This document shows positions 9,251 to 18,950 of a DNA stretch of 64,000 nucleotides, in pieces. The notes beneath the pieces are model-generated. The model was not told the origin of the DNA. It saw nothing but the letters and a program-made list of their open reading frames with translations, and did no database searches. The stretch's first letter is position 1; every line of letters starts with the position of its first letter. The position numbers were made by a program, and so were the translations under genes. Source of the stretch: Photobacterium leiognathi (GTDB taxonomy: Bacteria > Pseudomonadota > Gammaproteobacteria > Enterobacterales > Vibrionaceae); assembly GCF_030685535.1 (NCBI RefSeq), contig NZ_CP131601.1, forward strand, positions 186,001-250,000, written 5' to 3'.

Positions 9251-10255
9251 CTAGCGTGATGGTGGCGCTGCACTTTCACGGATCACTAACTTGGCATCAA
9301 GCAAACGAGATCCCGCTTGAACTTCTTTGCCTTTGAGTACTTCAAGCAGCATTAGCATGGCTTGGCGACCGATTTCGTAACGAGGCTGAGAAACGGTAGT
9401 TAATGGTGGATCGCAGTATTCTGCAAATTGGATATCATCAAAGCCAACGATAGAGATATCTTGCGGTACACGCAGACCTAAACGTTTTGCTTGTTGCATG
9501 GCACCAATAGCCATCACATCGGAATGACAGAACAGGGCGGTTGGTGGCTCAGGCAGTGATAATAGCGCCGTTACCGCACGGGCACCTGCAGCAAAGGTAA
9601 AGTCACCTTTGACGGTATAAGCCGGATTTAGGGTAATGCCGCCACGACGTAAGGCTTGTTGATAGCCTTGATGACGAAATTGAGATAATGGTGCTTGATC
9701 GGGACCAGTAATTTGCGCGATACGCTTATGACCCATTTGAGTCAGATAATTAACCGCTTCAAAGGCTGCGGTGAGGTTATCAATATGGATAGTCGGCAAT
9801 TCAAGCTCTGGCGCATATTCACATGCCATCACTAATGGTGGCAGGTTCTTCTGCTCTGGCTTACTGACATCGAAAGGTAGATCGGTACCGAGCAGTAGCA
9901 TGCCATCAGCTTGTTTGGTGAAAACGAGATTCACGAATGAATTTTCACGTTTTTTCTGTTGACCACTATCACCAAGTAATACTAAGTAACCATACTCCAT
10001 TGCAGCTTCTTCAATACCGCGAATAATTTCAGTGAAGTAAGGGTCACAAATGTCTGGAACGATAGTTACGATAGTTTTTGACTCGTTGCGACGTAAATTA
10101 CGCGCGAGTGAGTTTGGTGAATAGCCAGCTTCCATGACAGCCTGCTCAACCTTTTTACGGGTTGATGCAGATACTTTTTCCGGGTTCATCAATGCACGGG
10201 AAACCGTTGCAGTTGAGACACAAGCTAGCTGGGCAACATCCTTCATTGTCGCCAT
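9251..10255 (-). CDS. cytR: LacI-family transcriptional repressor CytR
   Basis: CytR represses nucleoside uptake and catabolism genes together with cAMP-CRP. The 334 residues consist of an N-terminal LacI-type helix-turn-helix (MKDVAQLACVSTATVSRALM) and a periplasmic-binding-like sensor domain with TIVPDICDPYFTEIIRGIE, FCHSDVMAIGA and VGFDDIQFAEYCDPPLTT, all close to CytR. A GAGGAAAG ribosome site precedes the ATG. The gene lies between priA and ftsN as in E. coli. The upstream gap holds two inverted repeats and a CRP-like site. Confidence 0.94.
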   Translation of the reverse strand: MATMKDVAQLACVSTATVSRALMNPEKVSASTRKKVEQAVMEAGYSPNSLARNLRRNESKTIVTIVPDICDPYFTEIIRGIEEAAMEYGYLVLLGDSGQQKKRENSFVNLVFTKQADGMLLLGTDLPFDVSKPEQKNLPPLVMACEYAPELELPTIHIDNLTAAFEAVNYLTQMGHKRIAQITGPDQAPLSQFRHQGYQQALRRGGITLNPAYTVKGDFTFAAGARAVTALLSLPEPPTALFCHSDVMAIGAMQQAKRLGLRVPQDISIVGFDDIQFAEYCDPPLTTVSQPRYEIGRQAMLMLLEVLKGKEVQAGSRLLDAKLVIRESAAPPSR

Positions 10256-10350
10256 ATTGCTTTCCTCTTTTTTTATCTATATCTCTCTTATTTGTGCGGC
10301 TGGTTATTCGATGTCAAAGGGACAATGATGAGTACCAGCTAAGCAGTAAC

Positions 10351-10396
10351 TGACTGAAATCAGTCAATACTATTCATATTGTAGAATGTATGAATA
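10351..10396. repeat. Two adjacent inverted repeats upstream of cytR
   Basis: TGACTGA (10351-10357) and TCAGTCA (10360-10366) are separated by two bases. TATTCATA (10371-10378) and TATGAATA (10389-10396) are separated by 10 bases. Both lie 95-140 bases before the cytR start and could be operators; neither matches a known CytR octamer clearly. Confidence 0.4.
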
Positions 10397-10436
10397 GGAT
10401 TAAACATGCTCCAATTAGCATTAATTACATTCGCTA

Positions 10437-10452
10437 TGTGAGCCTCGTCGCA
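10437..10452. promoter_or_regulatory. Candidate CRP-binding site upstream of cytR
   Basis: TGTGA-N6-TCGCA differs from the CRP core TGTGA-N6-TCACA at one position. It lies about 180 bases before the cytR start, near the end of priA. CytR and CRP act together in E. coli, which makes a site here plausible. Confidence 0.4.
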
Positions 10453-10461
10453 TTGTTGGTT

Positions 10462-12663
10462 TTAAGTTAAATCCTGAGGCTCAACATCAATCGACCAACG
10501 TACCTTTTTTGCTAACGGTAACAATTGGATAGCAGGCTTCGCAATACTTAAAATTTGCTGTAATGCTTTGCGATTTGGAGTTTGTAAAATCAATTGCCAA
10601 CGATAACGACCAGCACGGCGAGCCAGTGGTGCAGGGTTAGGGCCTAAAACGCAGCAGTCCTGATCGTAGACTGGGCTAGATTCAAAGATCCCACGAATTT
10701 GCTGTAATAACTGGCATACGGTGTCGCTGTCATTGGCTTCTGCTCGTACTAACACTAGATGAGTGTAAGGAGGCAGCATGGCTTGTTTGCGCTCGGTTAA
10801 TGCTGCTTGCGAGAACACGCCATAGCCTTTATGCAGTAGTGATTGTAAAAGCAGATGATCAGGGTGGTGAGTTTGTAATAACACTTCACCGGGTTTGCTT
10901 GCACGTCCGGCACGTCCCGCCACTTGAATAAAGAGCTGTGCTAAACGCTCAGAAGCACGAAAATCATTACTGAACAGTGCACTATCAACATCAATTAAAG
11001 CGACCAATGTGACATTTGGAAAGTGGTGACCTTTTGCCAGCATCTGAGTGCCGATCAGAATTTGGTATTCGTTATTTTTAATCGCTTCAAGGTAGTTCTC
11101 TAAAGCACCTTTACGACGTGTGCTATCGCGATCAATACGTACAGTTTTGTATTCAGGAAATAATGTTGCTAATTGATTTTCAAGCTGCTCAGTACCGACA
11201 CCGACGGGTAATAATTGTGTCGAACCACATTGCTCACATTGCGGCATGATAGGGCGCTGTGTTGCACAGTGGTGACAGCGCAATTCCCCCGATTGTTGAT
11301 GCAGAGTGTAGTAAGCATCACAACGAGTACATTCGGCGATCCAGCCACATTCGTGACACATCATCGCAGGCGAGAAACCCCTGCGATTGAGAAATAACAT
11401 CACTTGATTACCTGCGTTCAAGTGCTTTCGCATTTCAGCAATCAGTGGTGCAGACAATCCCGCATCAAGGTATAAGCCTTTGACATCGATGACACCATGA
11501 CGCGCCAGTTGGGCATTGCCCGCACGCTTAGTCAGGTGTAAATGGTGGTATTTGTCGGTTTTCGCATTATGTAAAGTTTCCAGCGCTGGCGTTGCAGAGC
11601 CTAATACAACTGGAATATTTTCTTTGTTGGCACGCATCACGGCTAAATCGCGAGCATGGTAACGCAGGCTATCTTGTTGCTTGTAAGAGGGGTCATGCTC
11701 TTCATCGACAATGATGATGCCCAAATTAGCAAACGGCGTGAATAACGCTGAGCGAGTACCGATGATGATCCCCGCTTGGTTATCACGACCAGCGAGCCAT
11801 GCTGCCATACGCTCGCTGTCGTTTAGTCCTGAGTGTACCGTCTCTAGTGGCACATTGAAGCGACGACGAAAGCGGTTAATCGTCTGTGGGGTTAAGCCGA
11901 TTTCTGGCACTAGAATAAGGGCTTGTTTACCCGCTGCCAGAACGGGCTCTAATAAGTTAAGGTAGACTTCGGTTTTGCCTGAGCCTGTGACACCTTCAAG
12001 CAGATAACAACCAAAATCAGGATTACTGTTAACAGTGGCAATCGCTAAGGCTTGCTCTTCATTAAGGCGTGGTTTTTCTTCTGTTACAGCAAAATGCTGG
12101 TGCCAGTTCTTATCTTTTTGTTGCTGTTGTTGTTCGACAATCCAGCCTTTATTACTCACGGCTTTTAATGTTGCTGAGCTGACTTCTTCATTTAATAAGC
12201 TGTCATGGCTCACTGATCCATTTTGCAATAAACGCAGAAGTTGGGCTTGCTTTGGGGCACGGGTTAAACCATTAAGCGGCTGTGCTTTACCTGCTTCAGT
12301 CAGTGCCCAAAATTTTAATGTCGCTTGTGACGCTTCACGTCCTTTACGCAGCAGCGCAGGCATAGCATTAGCGAGGGTGTCACCGAGCGGGTATTGGTAG
12401 TATTGGCTTGCCCATTTAAGTAAGTCGAATAATGGCGGCATCCACAGCGGTGTTTTATCAATAACTTTTTGTACTGGTTTTAGCTGCTCGAGTGGAAAGT
12501 CGGAATGATCGGTAAGTGCAGTAACAATCCCGATTAATCGCTGGCGACCAAATGGTACCTGTACACGTCCTCCGATCACAGGCATGTCATCAGATTTAAT
12601 TAGATAATCAAAGGTTTTATCTAGCGGAACAGGAAGAGCCACACGGGCGATGTTTGGGATCAT
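10462..12663 (-). CDS. priA: Primosomal replication restart helicase PriA
   Basis: PriA is a 3'-to-5' DNA helicase that reloads the replisome at stalled forks. The 733 residues contain an N-terminal DNA-binding domain, Walker A GVTGSGKTEVY, Walker B VDEEHD with the adjacent aromatic-rich loop PSYKQQDSLRYHARD, the zinc-binding cysteines CHECGWIAECTRC and CHHC...CEQCGS, and helicase motifs IGTQMLAKGHHFPNVTLVALIDVD and QVAGRAGRA. It is divergent from rpmE as in E. coli. Confidence 0.97.
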   Translation of the reverse strand: MIPNIARVALPVPLDKTFDYLIKSDDMPVIGGRVQVPFGRQRLIGIVTALTDHSDFPLEQLKPVQKVIDKTPLWMPPLFDLLKWASQYYQYPLGDTLANAMPALLRKGREASQATLKFWALTEAGKAQPLNGLTRAPKQAQLLRLLQNGSVSHDSLLNEEVSSATLKAVSNKGWIVEQQQQQKDKNWHQHFAVTEEKPRLNEEQALAIATVNSNPDFGCYLLEGVTGSGKTEVYLNLLEPVLAAGKQALILVPEIGLTPQTINRFRRRFNVPLETVHSGLNDSERMAAWLAGRDNQAGIIIGTRSALFTPFANLGIIIVDEEHDPSYKQQDSLRYHARDLAVMRANKENIPVVLGSATPALETLHNAKTDKYHHLHLTKRAGNAQLARHGVIDVKGLYLDAGLSAPLIAEMRKHLNAGNQVMLFLNRRGFSPAMMCHECGWIAECTRCDAYYTLHQQSGELRCHHCATQRPIMPQCEQCGSTQLLPVGVGTEQLENQLATLFPEYKTVRIDRDSTRRKGALENYLEAIKNNEYQILIGTQMLAKGHHFPNVTLVALIDVDSALFSNDFRASERLAQLFIQVAGRAGRASKPGEVLLQTHHPDHLLLQSLLHKGYGVFSQAALTERKQAMLPPYTHLVLVRAEANDSDTVCQLLQQIRGIFESSPVYDQDCCVLGPNPAPLARRAGRYRWQLILQTPNRKALQQILSIAKPAIQLLPLAKKVRWSIDVEPQDLT

Positions 12664-12871
12664 AATCTACTGCAGTCATTGAGCGTGTGCTAAATAATAC
12701 CAGACCGAGTGAAACTCGATAAGCCTTGTTAAGAACGAGAAGGGTAAGTTGTCTAAGATTAGAGAAGAAATACAGCGCTTAAAAGCCCTCTCTCTGTTGA
12801 TCTCCGTGAGATGATTGATTATTATACGCCGCCTGATTTGTCGCATAATGTGGCAAGATATTTTTTAACGA

Positions 12872-12908
12872 CGTGTGGTGCCCGGCTTTGGATCGGGAGA
12901 GCGACACG
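12872..12908 (+). promoter_or_regulatory. Structured 5' leader of rpmE
   Basis: Just before rpmE, an inner CCCG (12881-12884) / CGGG (12894-12897) pair and an outer CGTGT (12872-12876) / ACACG (12904-12908) pair can form a two-tier hairpin ending 22 bases before the ATG. Ribosomal protein bL31 is reported to regulate its own mRNA, so this may be the operator, but the fold was found by eye only. Confidence 0.45.
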
Positions 12909-12930
12909 GCCTTAATTTTGAGGTTATCCC

Positions 12931-13143
12931 ATGAAACAAGGTATTCACCCAGAGTACACAGCAGTAAACGCACGTTGTTCTTGTGGCAACACTTTCGTAT
13001 TTAACTCTACTATGGGTAAAGACATCAACCTTGATGTATGCGACAAGTGTCACCCATTCTACACTGGTAAGCAACGTCAAGTTAGCTCTGGTGGTCGTAT
13101 CGACAAATTCAACAAGCGTTTCGGTGCGCTTTCTAGCAAGTAA
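12931..13143 (+). CDS. rpmE: 50S ribosomal protein bL31 (zinc-binding form)
   Basis: The 70-residue ribosomal protein begins [14 protein letters not shown] and carries four cysteines, C16, C18, C37 and C40 (CSC...CDKC). It is therefore the zinc-containing C+ form, not the zinc-independent paralogue YkgM. Gly/Lys/Arg richness at the C-terminus suits rRNA contact. It is monocistronic, with a strong terminator behind it. Confidence 0.97.
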   Translation: MKQGIHPEYTAVNARCSCGNTFVFNSTMGKDINLDVCDKCHPFYTGKQRQVSSGGRIDKFNKRFGALSSK

Positions 13144-13164
13144 TAATTTGCCAGATGAATTTAG

Positions 13165-13195
13165 AAAAAAGGGATGCGTAAGCATCCCTTTTTTT
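13165..13195 (+). terminator. Terminator of rpmE
   Basis: GGGATGC (13171-13177) pairs with GCATCCC (13182-13188) over a GTAA loop, followed by T7. Confidence 0.92.
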
Positions 13196-13359
13196 ATGTC
13201 TTTAAAAAATACCCTTGGTATAACTGTGACTTAAATGTATCAATCTTGTTCTTCATGAGCTGGGAAATTGATATTTAATGGCATATTATTTAATAACAAA
13301 TACGAATTACGCATGTAGTTTGCCATTATAAATGTCAGCGCTGAGGCTCAAATATCACT

Positions 13360-14608
13360 ATGTCTGAAGACTTCCGTCAACAAGCTCTCGATTACCATTC
13401 ACTTCCTGTTCCTGGGAAAATTTCTGTTGAACTGACTAAGCTTAGCCAATACGGTTGATGATCTTGCTCTGGCTTATAGTCCAGGCGTGGCTGAGCCGGT
13501 CAGAGAAATCGCCCAAGATGCTGATAACGTCTATAAGTACACAGCGAAAGGCAACATGGTTGCAGTGATCACGAACGGTACTGCGATTTTAGGTTTAGGT
13601 AATTTAGGCCCGTTGGCTTCAAAACCTGTGATGGAAGGAAAATCGCTGCTGTTTAAACGCTTTGCAGGGATTGATTCCATTGATATTGAAGTGAAACACC
13701 GCACGATTGATGAATTCGTTGATACTGTTGCCAATATTGCCGACACCTTTGGTGGTATTAACTTAGAAGATATTAAAGCGCCTGACTGTTTTGAGATCGA
13801 GCAACGCTTAATTGAGCGCTGTAATGTGCCTGTTTTTCACGATGATCAGCATGGAACAGCGATTGTAACGGCTGCTGGTATGCTTAACGCTTTAGAGCTT
13901 CAAGGCAAAGATATCGGTGAAGCTGTGATTGTTTGCTTAGGCGCAGGTGCTGCGGCAATTGCCTGTATGGAGCTACTCATTAAGTGCGGTGCGCAGCGTG
14001 AGAAAATCTACATGCTGGATCGTAAAGGGGTAATTCATACCCGTCGTGATGACATTAATGAATACAAACAGCTGTTTGCCAATAATACCGATAAGCGCAC
14101 CTTAGAAGATGTGATTGCAGGCGCTGATATTTTTGTGGGTGTTTCTGGCCCTGATTTATTAGCCCCTGAAGCTTTGGCATTGATGGCTGAAAATCCTATT
14201 GTGTTTGCGTGTTCAAACCCAGATCCTGAAATTAAGCCAGCACTGGCACATCAAGTTCGCCAAGATTTAATTATGGGAACAGGGCGCTCTGATTATCCTA
14301 ATCAGGTGAATAATGTTTTATGTTTTCCGTTTATTTTCCGTGGTGCATTAGATGTGCGTGCGAGCCAAATTAATGACGAAATGAAGTTGGCGGCGGTAAA
14401 TGCAATTCGTGAATTAGCGAAAGAGCCAGTGCCTCAATCAGTATTGGATGCATCTGGTGTATCGCACTTAGCATTTGGTCGAGAGTACATTATTCCAAAG
14501 CCAATGGATCCGCGTTTATTACCTCGGGTTGCAAAAGCGGTGGCACAAGCGGCAATTGACTCAGGTGTTGCACGTATCGAAATGCCAATGGGCTATATGG
14601 AAGTGTAG
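13360..14608 (+). pseudogene. maeB: NADP-type malic enzyme, frameshifted near codon 27
   Basis: The gene would convert malate to pyruvate and CO2 with NAD(P)H formation. The ATG at 13360 opens MSEDFRQQALDYHSLPVPGK, the normal N-terminus of the short MaeB-like enzyme, but this frame stops at TGA 13456-13458. From about 13443 the next frame continues DDLALAYSPGVAEPV through FHDDQHGTAIV, the NADP-binding LGAGAAAIACME and SGRSDYPNQ-type blocks to 14608. The break lies around 13438-13446 (AAGCTTAGCC) and needs one extra base or two missing bases; deletion of two bases from a Pro codon would explain it without any substitution. It could be a real mutation or a sequence error. Confidence 0.88.
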
Positions 14609-14634
14609 TGCAGCAACTCGCTATTTTAATAAAT

Positions 14635-14662
14635 AAAAAACCAGCCATGTGGCTGGTTTTTT
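14635..14662. terminator. Bidirectional terminator between malic enzyme gene and metJ
   Basis: CCAGCC (14641-14646) pairs with GGCTGG (14651-14656) over ATGT, with A6 before and T6 after. It serves the convergent malic enzyme and metJ genes. Confidence 0.9.
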
Positions 14663-14685
14663 AGTATACATAGTCAGTAATGAAA

Positions 14686-15003
14686 TTATTCATTAATGTC
14701 GTCGTAGCTGATCCCCATTTCATCCATTAGCGCTTTCGCTTCTGCGGGTAGATCATCTGGGCGATCTTTACGAATATCGTCATCCGTTGGTAATGGTTGA
14801 CCAGTGTAAGCATGAAGGAAAGCTTCGCAAAGTAGCTCACTATTGGTCGCGTGGCGTAGGTTGTTCACCTGACGACGAGTACGTTCATCAGTAAGAATCT
14901 TAAGTACCTTCAATGGAATCGAAACAGTAATTTTCTTTACTTGTTCGTTTTTCTTACCGTGTTCTGCGTAAGGGCTAATATATTCGCCATTCCACTCAGC
15001 CAT
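14686..15003 (-). CDS. metJ: Methionine repressor MetJ
   Basis: MetJ is the ribbon-helix-helix repressor that uses S-adenosylmethionine as corepressor and binds met boxes. The 105 residues match the family at the beta-strand [40 protein letters not shown]. It is divergent from metBL with four tandem met boxes in between, so it should control itself and metB. Confidence 0.97.
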   Translation of the reverse strand: MAEWNGEYISPYAEHGKKNEQVKKITVSIPLKVLKILTDERTRRQVNNLRHATNSELLCEAFLHAYTGQPLPTDDDIRKDRPDDLPAEAKALMDEMGISYDDINE

Positions 15004-15198
15004 GTTTTACCTTCTCAGCGATATTGGGTTAATGATGTGGTAACAGGAGCGGCACCCTCTGTTAGCAACGGGATTGTAGGGCGGCGATATTACGTCAACA
15101 TCGCGGTTTTGTCCCGTATTGAACAGAAAAATAACACTAAGGTGAGCACTGTTTTTTTGTTATGGCTGAATTTTAGCGGGATTTACCGCCATAAGCAA

Positions 15199-15230
15199 AG
15201 ACATATAGACGTCTAGATGTGTTGACGTCT
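15199..15230. promoter_or_regulatory. Four tandem met boxes (MetJ operator)
   Basis: Four contiguous 8-mers follow one another without gaps: AGACATAT, AGACGTCT, AGATGTGT and TGACGTCT. The second is a perfect met-box consensus (AGACGTCT). They lie about 70 bases before metB and 195 before metJ, as expected for cooperative MetJ dimers. Confidence 0.92.
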
Positions 15231-15301
15231 TGTTTTGTAATGGTTAAAGTTGTTATAAATTTATTATTTGGGATCAAGCCTCCCCGACAAGGAATGTTAT
15301 T

Positions 15302-16468
15302 ATGAGTGATAAGCGACTGGCGACAATTGCAGTGAGAACGGGTATTGATAGTGATTCACAGTATCATGCTGTCGTCCCACCGATTTATTTAACCTCAACC
15401 TATAGTTTTCCTGCCTTTGGGGAAGTGCCTCAATATGATTATTCTCGCTCAGGGAATCCAACCCGTAATACGTTGGCTGATGCATTAAGTGAATTAGAAG
15501 GCGGTGCTGGTGGCGTGGTAACCAGTTGTGGTACTGCGGCAATGAATTTACTTGTGACAGCATTGCTTGGCCCTGATGACTTAATTGTGGCTCCGCATGA
15601 TTGTTACGGCGGTACTTACCGCTTATTTAATACCCGTGCTAATAAAGGCGACTTTAAAGTAGAGTTTGTCGATCAGTCTGATCAAGAAGCACTGGCTGCT
15701 GCGTTAGCGAAAAAGCCGAAATTAATCTGGGTGGAAACCCCGTCAAACCCACTAGTGCGCGTTGTTGATATCGCCGCACTGTGCCAGCAAGCTAAAGAAG
15801 TTGGTTGCTTAGTCGCTGTCGATAACACCTTCCTTTCTCCTTTACTGCAACAGCCGATCTCATTAGGTGCAGATTTTGTTGTGCATTCAACGACTAAATA
15901 CCTTAACGGACATTCCGATGTGGTTGGCGGTGTTTTGATCTCTAAAGATGCTGAAATGGCTGAGACGATTGCATGGTGGGCAAACTGTATTGGTGCGACT
16001 GGTGCACCATTTGATGCTTACTTAACCTTGCGTGGTCTACGAACGTTAGCACCACGAATGAGAATGCATGAAGAAAATGGTGTGGCAGTGCTGGAATATT
16101 TACAACAGCAAGCCATGGTAGGGACGATTTATCACCCAAGTTTGCCATCACACCCTGGACACGATATTGCCAAGCGTCAGCAAAAAGGGTTTGGCTCAAT
16201 GATGAGTTTTGAATTTGCGGGTAGCCAAGCGCAGTTGGAAGTGTTTGTTAAAGAGTTAAAACTGTTTTCACTGGCAGAATCATTAGGTGGAACAGAGAGC
16301 TTAATTGCTCATCCATCAAGCATGACTCATCGTGCGATGTCTGATGAAGCGCAAGCAGAAGCTGGTATTTCTACTTCACTGTTACGTCTTTCTGTTGGTT
16401 TAGAAGATCCTCGAGACTTAGTTGCTGATTTGGAGCAAGCCTTTCATCTCGCAGCGGAGGCACATTAA
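15302..16468 (+). CDS. metB: Cystathionine gamma-synthase
   Basis: MetB joins O-succinylhomoserine and cysteine to cystathionine, using PLP. The 388 residues show the Cys/Met-metabolism PLP fold. The Schiff-base lysine is K199 in HSTTKYLNGHSDVVGG, and YDYSRSGNPTRNTLADALSE and APHDCYGGTYRLF lie upstream of it. An AAGGA ribosome site precedes the ATG. The stop codon overlaps the metL start by one base (TAATG), so the two are translationally coupled under MetJ control. Confidence 0.95.
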   Translation: MSDKRLATIAVRTGIDSDSQYHAVVPPIYLTSTYSFPAFGEVPQYDYSRSGNPTRNTLADALSELEGGAGGVVTSCGTAAMNLLVTALLGPDDLIVAPHDCYGGTYRLFNTRANKGDFKVEFVDQSDQEALAAALAKKPKLIWVETPSNPLVRVVDIAALCQQAKEVGCLVAVDNTFLSPLLQQPISLGADFVVHSTTKYLNGHSDVVGGVLISKDAEMAETIAWWANCIGATGAPFDAYLTLRGLRTLAPRMRMHEENGVAVLEYLQQQAMVGTIYHPSLPSHPGHDIAKRQQKGFGSMMSFEFAGSQAQLEVFVKELKLFSLAESLGGTESLIAHPSSMTHRAMSDEAQAEAGISTSLLRLSVGLEDPRDLVADLEQAFHLAAEAH

Positions 16469-18882
16469 TGACTCAAGTATTACGCCAATTACATAAATTT
16501 GGTGGTAGTAGCTTAGCTGATCCTGAGTGCTATCGCCGAGTAGCAGATATCCTCGCTGAGTATTCAGATAGTAATGATCTCATAGTGGTATCTGCGGCGG
16601 GTAAAACCACCAACCAATTAATCTTGTGGTTGGAGCAACTAGAAAAAGATGGACGTCAAGCACATGAAACCTTGTTGTCGCTTCGCAGCTATCAGCAACA
16701 ACTCATCGAAGCTTTAATTGTTCAACCAACGGCTGAACTATTGATCCAACAGTTACATGATGATTTAGCAACAATTGCCCGTTATGGCGAAAATATTATT
16801 ACGCCTGCTGATCGCGGCACGATTCAAGGTTTTGGTGAGGTGTGGTCTGCTCGTTTATTAGCAGCACTCTTGAGCCAGCGCGATCTTGCGACAAAGGACG
16901 TCGACTCACGATTATTTTTACGTGCTGAACATGCAGCCCAGCCTGAAGTAGATAGCCGAATATCAAAGCCTTTACTGCAGCAACAGTTGGCGCAACACAG
17001 CCATCATCGCATCGTGATCACTGGTTTCATGGCGCAAAATACCCTAGGTGAAACGGTCTTACTTGGACGTAATGGTTCAGATTATTCTGCGACCATTATC
17101 GGTGCATTAGCTGATGTTGCGAAAGTCACGATCTGGAGCGATGTAGCAGGTGTGTATAGTGCCGACCCTCGTAAAGTAAACGATGCTTGTTTATTGCCAT
17201 TACTGAGGTTGGATGAAGCCAGTGAATTAGCGCGTTTAGCTGCCCCTGTTTTACATAGTCGTACTTTGCAGCCTGTGGCACAAAGTGCGATTGATTTAAT
17301 GTTGCGTTGTAGCCATCAACCAGAATCAGGCTCAACCCGTGTTGAACGTGTGCTGGCATCAGGGCGTGGAGCGAAAATTGTCTCTTCACTCGATGATGTG
17401 TGTTTAATTGAAGTTGATGTCCCACGCGGCATGGATGTGGAACATGTAAGAGAAGAGCTTGAACGTTTACTTTCTCGTCATCAATTAACACCATTAGCGC
17501 AGAGCCTTGAACAGAGTAAAGGTCGCATTATGCTGGCTTATACTCGCGAAGTGGTTAACGGGGTACTTAATTTACTGCAAGACAGTGGCACACCTGCCGA
17601 GCTCCGTTTGCGAGAAGGATTTTCAATGGTGGCTGCGGTTGGCGCTGGGGTGATTAATAACCCTGTTCATTGTCATGGCTTTTATCAGCAACTAAAAGGT
17701 TTGCCTGTAGAGTTTATGACTGAGGCAGAATCGGGGTTAAGTTTGGTAGCGGTACTTCGTCAGGTTGAAACTGAGCGATTAGTGAAAGATATTCACCAAG
17801 CGTTATTTCAAGCGCAAAAGCGTGTTGGTTTAGTGCTATGCGGTAAGGGGAATATTGGTAGTCGTTGGCTGGAATTATTTGAGCGTGAAAAAGTAGCGTT
17901 AGAAAAACGCCATGGACTTAGCTTTACCTTGTTCGGCGTGTTAGATAGTCGCCGCCAATGGGTTAATTTTGATGGCATTGAGCCACAGTTGGCATTAACT
18001 CAATTTGAGCAAGAAGCGGTAGAATATCGGGATGATGAGCTCTTTTCTCAAATTGGCAATGCCGATTATGACGATGTGATAGTCCTTGATGTGACCGCAA
18101 GTTGTGAGTTATCAAAGCGCTATCCTGAAATTGCCGAGCATGGTTTACATTTGATTTCTGCTAATAAAGTGGCGGGCTCGGCAAGCAGTCAAGACTACCA
18201 TGCTGTGATTGACGCCTTTGCTAAAAGCAGTCGTCATTGGCTTTATAACGCTACCGTGGGCGCTGGGCTTCCGGTGAATCATACCGTTCGTGATTTACGT
18301 GAAAGTGGCGATCAGATCATTGCTGTATCGGGTATTTTTTCGGGGACGTTATCATGGTTGTTCCAGCAATATGATGGCAGCGTGCCATTTTCTGAATTGG
18401 TCGAGCAAGCGTGGCAGCAAGGCTTAACTGAGCCCGATCCTCGTCATGATTTAGATGGCAGTGATGTGATGCGAAAACTTGTGATCCTCGCACGTGAATC
18501 TGGCTTAGAGATCGAGCCTGAGCAGGTCAAAGTGGAAAGCTTAGTACCTGTAGAGTTAGCATCGTTATCTGTCGAACAGTTCTTTGAGCAAGCAGGATTA
18601 CTGGATGAAATCTTGGCGGAGCGTTTAGAAAGTGCCCGTGAAGAAGAGAAGGTGCTACGTTATGTGGCGCGCTTAGATCGTCACGGTAAAGCCCATGTAG
18701 GGGTTGAAGCGTTAGCTCAAGAGCATGCATTAGCGAATTTACTGCCTTGCGACAATATCTTTGCGATTGAAAGTCATTGGTATCGCGATAATCCATTAGT
18801 GATCCGAGGCCCAGGTGCGGGGCGTGATGTGACGGCAGGAGCGCTGCTTTCTGATATCAACCGACTAGCTGCTTTACTCTAA
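16468..18882 (+). CDS. metL: Bifunctional aspartokinase / homoserine dehydrogenase II
   Basis: MetL catalyses the first and third steps from aspartate towards methionine. The 804 residues comprise an N-terminal aspartokinase (KFGGSSLADPECYRRVA; LLGRNGSDYSATIIGAL), a middle ACT-like region and a C-terminal homoserine dehydrogenase from about residue 450 (NAD-binding CGKGNIGSRWLELF, SANKVAGSAS, NATVGAGLPVNHTVRDL, GIFSGTLSWLF). It is the second gene of metBL and ends before a strong terminator. Confidence 0.96.
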   Translation: MTQVLRQLHKFGGSSLADPECYRRVADILAEYSDSNDLIVVSAAGKTTNQLILWLEQLEKDGRQAHETLLSLRSYQQQLIEALIVQPTAELLIQQLHDDLATIARYGENIITPADRGTIQGFGEVWSARLLAALLSQRDLATKDVDSRLFLRAEHAAQPEVDSRISKPLLQQQLAQHSHHRIVITGFMAQNTLGETVLLGRNGSDYSATIIGALADVAKVTIWSDVAGVYSADPRKVNDACLLPLLRLDEASELARLAAPVLHSRTLQPVAQSAIDLMLRCSHQPESGSTRVERVLASGRGAKIVSSLDDVCLIEVDVPRGMDVEHVREELERLLSRHQLTPLAQSLEQSKGRIMLAYTREVVNGVLNLLQDSGTPAELRLREGFSMVAAVGAGVINNPVHCHGFYQQLKGLPVEFMTEAESGLSLVAVLRQVETERLVKDIHQALFQAQKRVGLVLCGKGNIGSRWLELFEREKVALEKRHGLSFTLFGVLDSRRQWVNFDGIEPQLALTQFEQEAVEYRDDELFSQIGNADYDDVIVLDVTASCELSKRYPEIAEHGLHLISANKVAGSASSQDYHAVIDAFAKSSRHWLYNATVGAGLPVNHTVRDLRESGDQIIAVSGIFSGTLSWLFQQYDGSVPFSELVEQAWQQGLTEPDPRHDLDGSDVMRKLVILARESGLEIEPEQVKVESLVPVELASLSVEQFFEQAGLLDEILAERLESAREEEKVLRYVARLDRHGKAHVGVEALAQEHALANLLPCDNIFAIESHWYRDNPLVIRGPGAGRDVTAGALLSDINRLAALL

Positions 18883-18900
18883 TCTATTTATTTAGCGCAT

Positions 18901-18930
18901 AAAAAAGCCGCAGTAAAATGCGGCTTTTTT
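18901..18930. terminator. Bidirectional terminator between metL and aphA
   Basis: GCCGCA (18907-18912) pairs with TGCGGC (18919-18924), with A6 before and T6 after. It serves convergent metL and aphA. Confidence 0.92.
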
Positions 18931-18950
18931 GTTTGGGATGGATAATGCAC

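Noticed and set aside
10220..10222. Cys12 in the CytR helix-turn-helix, where many LacI proteins have Gly
   Set aside because: E. coli CytR has Lys at this position, so it is variable; a mutation claim is not supported.
12779..13234. Several ORFs overlapping rpmE in other frames
   Set aside because: They are antisense or out-of-frame shadows of rpmE and its leader, with no ribosome sites or protein character.
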